Assembly (NCBI GenBank): GCA_037176725.1
Contig: JAZBRS010000026.1
Location: 154,019,501 to 154,083,500 of the forward strand
Direction: 5' to 3'
Length of the DNA stretch: 64,000 nt
Source of the DNA: Posidonia oceanica
Taxonomy: Eukaryota; Streptophyta; Magnoliopsida; Alismatales; Posidoniaceae
The notes beneath the pieces are model-generated. The model was not told the origin of the DNA, made no database searches, and worked only from the letters and a program-made list of their open reading frames with translations. This document shows positions 57,660 through 64,000 of this stretch, piece after piece. A program made the translations under genes and the position numbers. Position 1 is the stretch's first letter. The number at the start of each line of letters is the position of its first letter.

Positions 57660-58690
57660 ATTCCCAGCATCGGGCTGGTAGCCTTAACTGCTCGGCGATA
57701 AGTCCGTCAACTTATCATTCAGGAAGATATCCCTAACTATTCGGTGATAAGTCCGTCAACTTATCATCCATTCACCCATCCATCCTTGCATTTCGATGCC
57801 AGAGGTGCTGAGGCTGTCCCCTGGTATCATCCCTGATACCAGGGGCATCTTTTTTGCTGCCCTGTGGTATCGTCCCCATCATCTCATCGGGCTGATATCC
57901 CTAACTATTCAACGATAGGTCTGTCAACTTATCACCTTGCATTTGCATTATCCCATTGCATTCCCCACCGGCATTGCACCTCGCACGGTGATCCCTTTCA
58001 TCCATTTCATTTGCATTCGGGTTGGTACCCCTAACTACTCGGTTGGCAAACTCATTAGTTTTGTCTCCACTTTGCATCTTGATGCCATGGGCGCTTCGGC
58101 TGTCCCCTGGTATCGTTCACCGATACCAGGGGCATCTATATTTTGCTGCCCCATGGTATTCCATTTCCATCTGCATTAGGCTGACATCCCCAACTATCGC
58201 GGGAGCATCTACAGACCTCTACCACACCTTTGGGTATGGTACTCCCGTTGCATTCGTGGTTACAAGTCATCCCACTTGTCACCACCTCTCGTGCCTGGCA
58301 GACTCGCTGGCCTGTCACCACCTTCGATGCCAAGGGCGCTTTGGCTGTCCCCTTGTATCATTCCTGATACCAGGGGCATCTCTTTTTGCTACCCTTTGGT
58401 ATCATCTCACCCTTATTTGGGCTGACATCCCCAACTATCGCAGGAGCATCTGCGGACCTCTGCCGTACCTTCTAGTTCGGTATCCCCGCCCCTTTCCACC
58501 GTCATCCGGGCCAATAGCCCTAACTATCCGGTGATGTGTCCGTCAACTCCTCGCGGGCTGATAGCCCTAACTATCCGGTGATGAGTCCATTAACTCCTCA
58601 GCGGGCCGATAGCCCTAACTATCCGGTGATGAGTCCGTCAACTCCTTAGAGGGCCGATACTCCCTAACTATCTGGCGATAGGTTCGTTAA
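57660..58690 (+). repeat. Hairpin-type repeats of element B (second array)
   Basis: Includes the CCCCTGGTATC / GATACCAGGGG hairpin (57818-57845) and repeated 'GACATCCCCAACTATCGC' stretches. Four regular 46-bp units follow at 58507-58690: CGGGCTGATAGCCCTAACTA, then TCCGGTGATGAGTCCATTAAC. Confidence 0.75.
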
Positions 58691-58748
58691 CTTATCACCC
58701 CTTCGTCGTAGTGTAATAGCATTCTGTTGCGTGGCATTAGCATTTCAT

Positions 58749-59425
58749 CATCACACGGACATTGCGTGCTTAGGATTTGAACCCCTGGCTCGTGTATTGC
58801 TTAAGGTTACATCCTCGGCACCCACAGGACTTTCGCAGCTTGTCAGCTTTGGATGGCGCCCGTAGTAGTGCGCAGTTCCGGGATCGTTTTCTCGATTCCG
58901 CGTGCCCAACGTTCCACTATTTATACACTGCATTTCACTACATCTTCATTGCATAACATCATGTAACTTCCTTGTATCCTCAGTAGAGTCAGTCCTAGTA
59001 TAGCATCTCATCATCACACAGACATTGCGTGCTTAGGACCTGAACCCCTAGTTCACGTATTGCTTAAGGTTACATCCTCGGCACCCGTAGGACTTTTGCA
59101 GCTTGCCGGCTTAGGATGGCACCCGCAGTAGTGTGCAGCCCTAGGATCGTTTTCTCGGTTCCGTGTGCTCGGCGTTTTATTGTGCATATACTGCATTTCA
59201 CTGCATAACATCTCATACATCGCATTCGTATTGCGCTGCAACTCCTCTGTAGTCATTACACCAGCTTCTGCCTTCCATTTTCCCAGACATGGCATACTTA
59301 GGAAATCGAACCCCTGGTACGTGCATTGCTAGGAGGCGTCCTCTGCAATGCAAAAACTTCCTAACAGTTTTGCCTGCTTTGAATGACGCCCGCGGTAGTG
59401 CACGGCCCAGGATCACTTCCTTGGC
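58749..59425 (+). repeat. 265-bp tandem repeat near the 3' end of element B
   Basis: ATTGCGTGCTTAGG recurs at 58761 and 59023, with a changed copy at 59289. Each unit then has GAACCCCTGG.. and TTACATCCTCGGCACCC-like words. The spacing is 262-266 bp and the third copy is shorter and more diverged. 59426-59780 has no feature I can name. Confidence 0.7.
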
Positions 59426-59784
59426 ATTACGTGCCCGCCACCACATGCACATCCACTACTTCCTACTTTCAACACTTGCATTGCCCCTCACCTCGAGACT
59501 ACTCGGTGAATGGCACTTAAAATCGTCTGGCTTTCCCTTAAGTGTGGTCCGGCGATGTTGCATTGCATTTTTCCACCACACCACGTGCGTGCATCACTCG
59601 TTTTTCCCCTAATGGAGTACAGCGCAATGAGCGTTAGTGTAAGCATCACATTAGTGTAAGCATTGCATTTGCATCTTCATTGCGGCGGCAAGTCATGATT
59701 TTCGGTGTATCCGACGACTAAGTGACTCAGGCCTGCATTAACTCTGCGCTCTTGCCGGTGTCAGGATGGGTGTCTAGTCTACCT

Positions 59785-62131
59785 TGCAATAGGCAGCGTC
59801 CAACGTTGGACGCATCCAGCTGCGCGTCCATCACCCTGCAACTGCAACCTGCCATCCCACGTCCTCTCCCTTGTTCCTCTGACCTCTGACACCACCCACG
59901 ACCTGCCATCTCATGCTCTTGCCATCCCACGACCTCCTCTCCACCTTACCCTGCCACCAGCACCCCTCTGGCAGGCTAGGACAAAACCAAAAAACCAACA
60001 CATGAACCCATCTCTCTCCAACGGAGGAACAGCCACACCTTTTGCCCATGAAATTCAGAGCAAACCGCGCACCACCATAGCCTCCGAGCCACCTTGTGTG
60101 ATCCAGAAGCATTCCTGAGAGTCCACCGGAGCTTCCCGTACGCTTCCCGGGCCTCCAGACCAGCTAGCAAGCTCACCTCCACCGCCGACTCCAACCAGTC
60201 GCACACCTCCGCCACAGCATCTCCAGCGCCAATCCCAGGTAGGTACCCCCTCCTCCTTGGCTCCTCACTCTTCCCTCAACCTTGTGAAGCTCCACAGTCG
60301 GGTTTTGTGGCATTCCGGCCGCTCTGGTGGCCGGAAAAGCCATGAACTCTGGCGGCCAGAGGGAGGAGGCGAGTAGAGCAAACTACTCAGTGATTTCTTG
60401 CATTAAATACATGTTTATGATCCTTGTTGCATGCTCTTGCTTATTAGCTAGCTAATTTCAAGTTTTCAATCCATTTGAGCATCTGTGCATGATCTGAGGC
60501 AACTCGACGTGTAGGATGTCGGAGCTAGTGCGTCCAACATAGGATGCTACCATACCCAGCGTCCAACGTCCTGTTGTTCTTTTTGCTGCTTTTTTCCTTC
60601 TTTTGCAAGTAGATTAACATGTTTGTTGAGGTCTGAATCACTGTGCACACACTTCTCACGCACATGCATCCACTTGTGCTGTAATACCATGTTTCATTCC
60701 TCTTTAAATGCATGTCATCTTAGCTGCATTTCTGCTTGATCTCAGTTCAGGGTGTTGGACGCTGGAACTTGGCGCATCCAACATAGGACGCTGCCGTCCC
60801 AAGCGTCCAACGTCCCTGTCCTCTTTCAGTTCGTTATCCTCTTATATTGCAATCAATCATTATATGATCATGTTACTCTAAGCGTGCATTAGCACACACA
60901 CACCACTATCATGCCTTGGATCCTGTGCATAGCCTCTTAAATGCATTTTAATGAAGTGTGTTTTACTATCTGAGTCTACCTTGCTTGTTGGACGCTTGGT
61001 ATACCTGCGTCCAACGTTGGACGCAGCATACTAAGCGTTCAACGTCTCTGTTTGATATATATTCTGCTAATGTCTGATTGCTTTGATCCTCTGCATTCCA
61101 GCTTTTATTTTTGATTGCATAGCATGATTTGTGCATCCTCAGTTAGTACATCGCATCTAGATCATTGTTTACCATAGCATGCATGCATTTTTCTTCAAGA
61201 ATCAGAGTCCAAGTGTTGGACGCTGAAGGTCCCAGCGTCCCAGCGTCCAACGTTGGACGCTGGTGATTTCAGCGTCCAACGTTTTAAATCTGCTGCATTC
61301 AGTTTTAAGTCATCGCTTTCGACTCGATCACTGTTTTCCACATTTTGGCGCTCCTGACGCATGCTGTAACACCCATGCATGCTGCCAAACCCTTGTTTTC
61401 AGTTTTGCGCCTTGCATAGCCCGCTTTCCCATGGTTTTTCGCCTTGGACTTGTTTTACTTGTTTTCCATCGCATGTCGCTCCTCGCATTACATGGTTTTC
61501 ATCGCTGTTTTGTTTTATCGCTTGCATTTACATTAGGGAAGTGATGCTTACTGCCTGGAGTTCATACGAACCCAGGGTTCGCCTGATTCGGAACACTGGC
61601 AGCGCTGCTGAGCGCGTAGACAGCACGTTTAATTCCCATACATGGCATTTAGGCACTTTAAGCAGTTAAAGCATTCATAGCATGGCATCTATTGCCTACA
61701 GCAAAGGCAAGCAATTGCCGATATCCGGCATATGCGAGCGAGTTAGCCAAGAAAGACCGACTTCTCGGGTGTGTCGGGGGTGCCTAACACCTTTCTCACA
61801 CGTAACAGGAGTCCTTACCCTTTCTCTGGTCCGCAGTGACCATTTTGCCCTCGTCCTTGGCACAAGTCATCCGTTTTGCATAGCATTGCATTCATTTGCT
61901 TGTTTTCTATGCTTTTCCTTGGTTTTCCTCGTCTTCCCAATAATAGACTAGGTGGCGACTCTCTTTTGTCTTATCTTTATTTTATTCGCGTTTTCCTGGT
62001 GTTTCGAGTCTAGTTTCTCCTTGGATTCACTACTGACCGCAACTTCCCTCCCTCTCTCATGGCACGATCGCATCGCGAGCTATGGCAGCGTCGTGAGGAC
62101 CGCCGTGGGACCAAGCGGCAGACGGTCACAC
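59785..62131 (+). repeat. 3' LTR of element B, 5' end missing
   Basis: Closely matches 49890-52223 but lacks the first 200 or so bases and the PPT. The junction is near GTGTCTAGTCTACC / TTGCAATAGGCAGC. It ends GACGGTCACA followed by the target duplication. Confidence 0.88.
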
Positions 62132-62136
62132 TATCC

Positions 62137-62343
62137 ATCACTACTCACTGAGATTTATGCTATGATAGCACACCTGCTGGGTGTCAATGGTCTCACCTTT
62201 GTTTAAATGTTCGATCAATAGATATTTATTATTAACGGACTAAGACACTTCATTTATTTTAGTGCACTCCCCTCTTTTGCGCTTCTAGATTTGGCCTTGG
62301 ACACCTACCCAATCACAACTTACTAAGATTTACGATAGGATAG
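62137..62343. other. Continuation of the pre-B locus
   Basis: Two related stretches, ACTCACTGAGATTTATGCTA (about 62145) and ACTTACTAAGATTTACGATA (about 62318), suggest a diverged repeat. No gene seen. Confidence 0.4.
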
Positions 62344-64000
62344 TGTCGACACCTCATTTTTGATCTCTTGTGTTGGTGGTCTTCTCTCTAGAAGAACAGG
62401 CCCATTTCAGCCCTTGACAGCCCATTTTCCTCTCCTTAAACCCACATCCATTTTCACAACTAAACCCTAGGCCCACTAAGCCCACAACCAAACCCTAGGA
62501 AACCCAACACCCAATTCCCTTTTTTCCCAACTACACCAAGCCCAGGCCCCTTAAACACACAAAGCCCAACTCCATTCAAGCCCACACTACAGGGCCCATG
62601 ATCCCACTCACTGCAATCACCACCTTCCTCACACCCCCTCACTGCACAACACAGCAGCAACCCATCTCATGCACCCAACTCCCCTCACACCACACCATTT
62701 CAATCTTTTGCACCCACACAATTCACCACCACACTTCAACACCCATTTCTGCACCGAACTCCACCTCACTGCAACCCAATTTCACCCTTGTGCAAGCACT
62801 CCTCACTGCCATTTTTCCCACCACTGCTTGCCACATTACACCCACGACTAACAACCCACCACCTCCTGTAGAATCCACCGCAGCCTCCATCTTGGCCGGC
62901 CATTTGAAGTCCCAGATCCCATCAAGCGGCTTGCATGCATCCTCCCACCATATAAAATAATGTCTCTCCACCCATTTTCTCTGGCTGGCTTTCCCCCATT
63001 GCTCCTCCTTGCTCTCTGGTTTGCCTCCCCCTGCGTCCCAAGCCACAGCACACCCAACAACCCCTCTTGCCAGCCAAAACTCTCTTCTCCGACAGAGTGC
63101 ACCCATCACAGCCACCGCATCTGGCCAGCCACTACACTTCCCCTCCAACACCAATTAACCACCCTCAGGCCTCACCACAGTCCCATCAACCTTCCCTGGC
63201 CTCTGCATTGCCCACACAACCCAAGCCCAGCTGGTGAACCCAATTGGAATCACCTCCGGCCACCTCTGCAATTTGCTTCACCAGAGCCAACATCTATCCC
63301 TCTGTGCTTCATCCAGACGTCCACCAACAATCCACGAGCATGCCCCAGTGCCGCAGAGCCTCCACCGCCGCGTCCAGCAGCACCGCTGCTTGGAGCAACG
63401 CCAACCGCAAGCACCCGACGTCGGTAGCCTCCTCCAGACATGGGTTTAGGTAAGAAACACTTCCCTAGATATCGTAGCAGTCCTCTCTTGCTTCCTAGGC
63501 CTTTAAATGCATGCATTCTACTTTTTTTATTCCCTTTTTCCCCTCATCGGCTTCTTCTTCTTCTTCGGTGACGGGTCGCTGGTGGAAACGACCACTTGCC
63601 GTGACAGACAGCCTCCGTCACTCTGGGCCTCTTTCGGACAATCTCCGGACTCTGAGCACCTCATCTGAGTTCTGCCTACACTCCTCCGTGGCCTCCAGCA
63701 CCACCGTCGGTCGGAGCGACGACTGTCATGACCCACCGACGTTGGGGGAGCGCTCCACGCATCGCCGCGCCTGGGTGAGACCTCCCTCACCTTCAGGATC
63801 TCCTCCTCCGGCTTCCTGGCGCTTCTCCTGGTCCTTAGCCCCTCTGGTTCGCCGCAACCACTGAGCTCCGGTGCTCCGTCCTTCTGGTGGTGGCTCCGCC
63901 GGCCGTGCGAGGCTGTTTGGCCTCTAAGCATGGCTGGGAGCCACCATCTGGTCTCCTCTCCTCTCCTCTTTCTCTCCGTGAGCTCGCAGCACCTTCGTAG
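62344..64000 (+). repeat. LTR G, incomplete at right edge
   Basis: Starts TGTCGACACCTCATTTTTGA, the same kind of start as LTR B (TGTTGACACCCCATTTTGAC). The C-rich, A-rich U3 (AAACCCTAGGCCCAC) leads to a TATA at 62951-62957. A Pro/Ser-rich leader with a possible GT site near 63450 follows. Open frames such as 62960-63427 are compositional. Confidence 0.6.
62951..62957 (+). promoter_or_regulatory. TATA box of LTR G
   Basis: TATAAAA in CACCATATAAAATAATG, about 600 bp after the LTR start, the same distance as in LTRs C, D and F (560-590 bp). Confidence 0.55.

Larger units (their letters stand above)
49676..62131 (+). mobile_element. Element B: gag-only Tat-like LTR retrotransposon
   Basis: 12,456 bp between perfect 5-bp target duplications ctatc (49671-49675 and 62132-62136). 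Parts: 5' LTR 49676-52223, PBS 52230-52247, leader, gag 53384 to about 55856, repeat region, 3' LTR from about 59785. No protease, RT, RNase H or integrase was seen in the 7.5-kb internal region. This fits the TR-GAG class of non-autonomous plant elements. It is the same family as A. Confidence 0.88.

Noticed and set aside
62960..63427. 155-codon Pro/Ser-rich frame as a host gene
   Set aside because: It lies in LTR G just after its TATA box, is compositional, and overlapping frames on both strands look equally open.

Overview
The window is plant nuclear DNA, most likely from a flowering plant with a large repeat-rich genome. Almost all of it is nested LTR retrotransposons of the Ty3/gypsy Tat-Ogre type. 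I see no ordinary host gene, rRNA, true tRNA gene or CRISPR array. The plant assignment rests on Tat-type pol domains (an RNase H followed by a second, archaeal-type RNase H), PBS sites of the TGGCGACTCC type, and plant mobile domain (PMD) reading frames with GT-AG introns. I cannot name the species.

Layout. Element D (+ strand, entering from the left edge) fills 1-11361. It has three PMD genes on the opposite strand (1-1219, 2047-5407, 5793-6994), four minisatellite arrays (7361-9960), a polypurine tract and a 3' LTR from 10099. Element A (- strand) follows: an internal region with gag but no pol (about 11362-17794), then its 5' LTR. That LTR is split by element C: 17795-20601 is one part and 43882-44949 the other. 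Element C (- strand, 20602-43881, about 23.3 kb) is complete: 5' LTR at 41633-43881, PBS, gag, protease, RT, RNase H, aRNH, integrase, two PMD genes on the opposite strand (25178-28957 and 29451-30921), tandem repeats, PPT and 3' LTR at 20602-22946. From 44950 an older sequence (E) holds the 3' end of another PMD gene. Into E went a solo LTR (F, 46194-48641, TSD cataa) and element B (+ strand, 49676-62131, TSD ctatc). B is a gag-only relative of A with two LTRs. A further LTR (G) starts at 62344 and runs off the right edge.

How the parts fit. C is the only element with a recognisable polymerase, and it is broken by stops and frameshifts. A and B belong to one gag-only (TR-GAG-like) family that would need enzymes from a relative such as C. 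The most unusual theme is the repeated plan pol - antisense PMD genes - minisatellites - PPT - LTR. In D, clusters of AACGTT/GTTGGACGC palindromes lie just upstream of a TATA-like box for each antisense PMD gene and for the LTR promoter. The coding sequences are decayed, mostly by CAG-to-TAG stops that fit deamination of methylated cytosine. Splice sites, boundaries and gene joins are my reading of the sequence and were not tested by any search.
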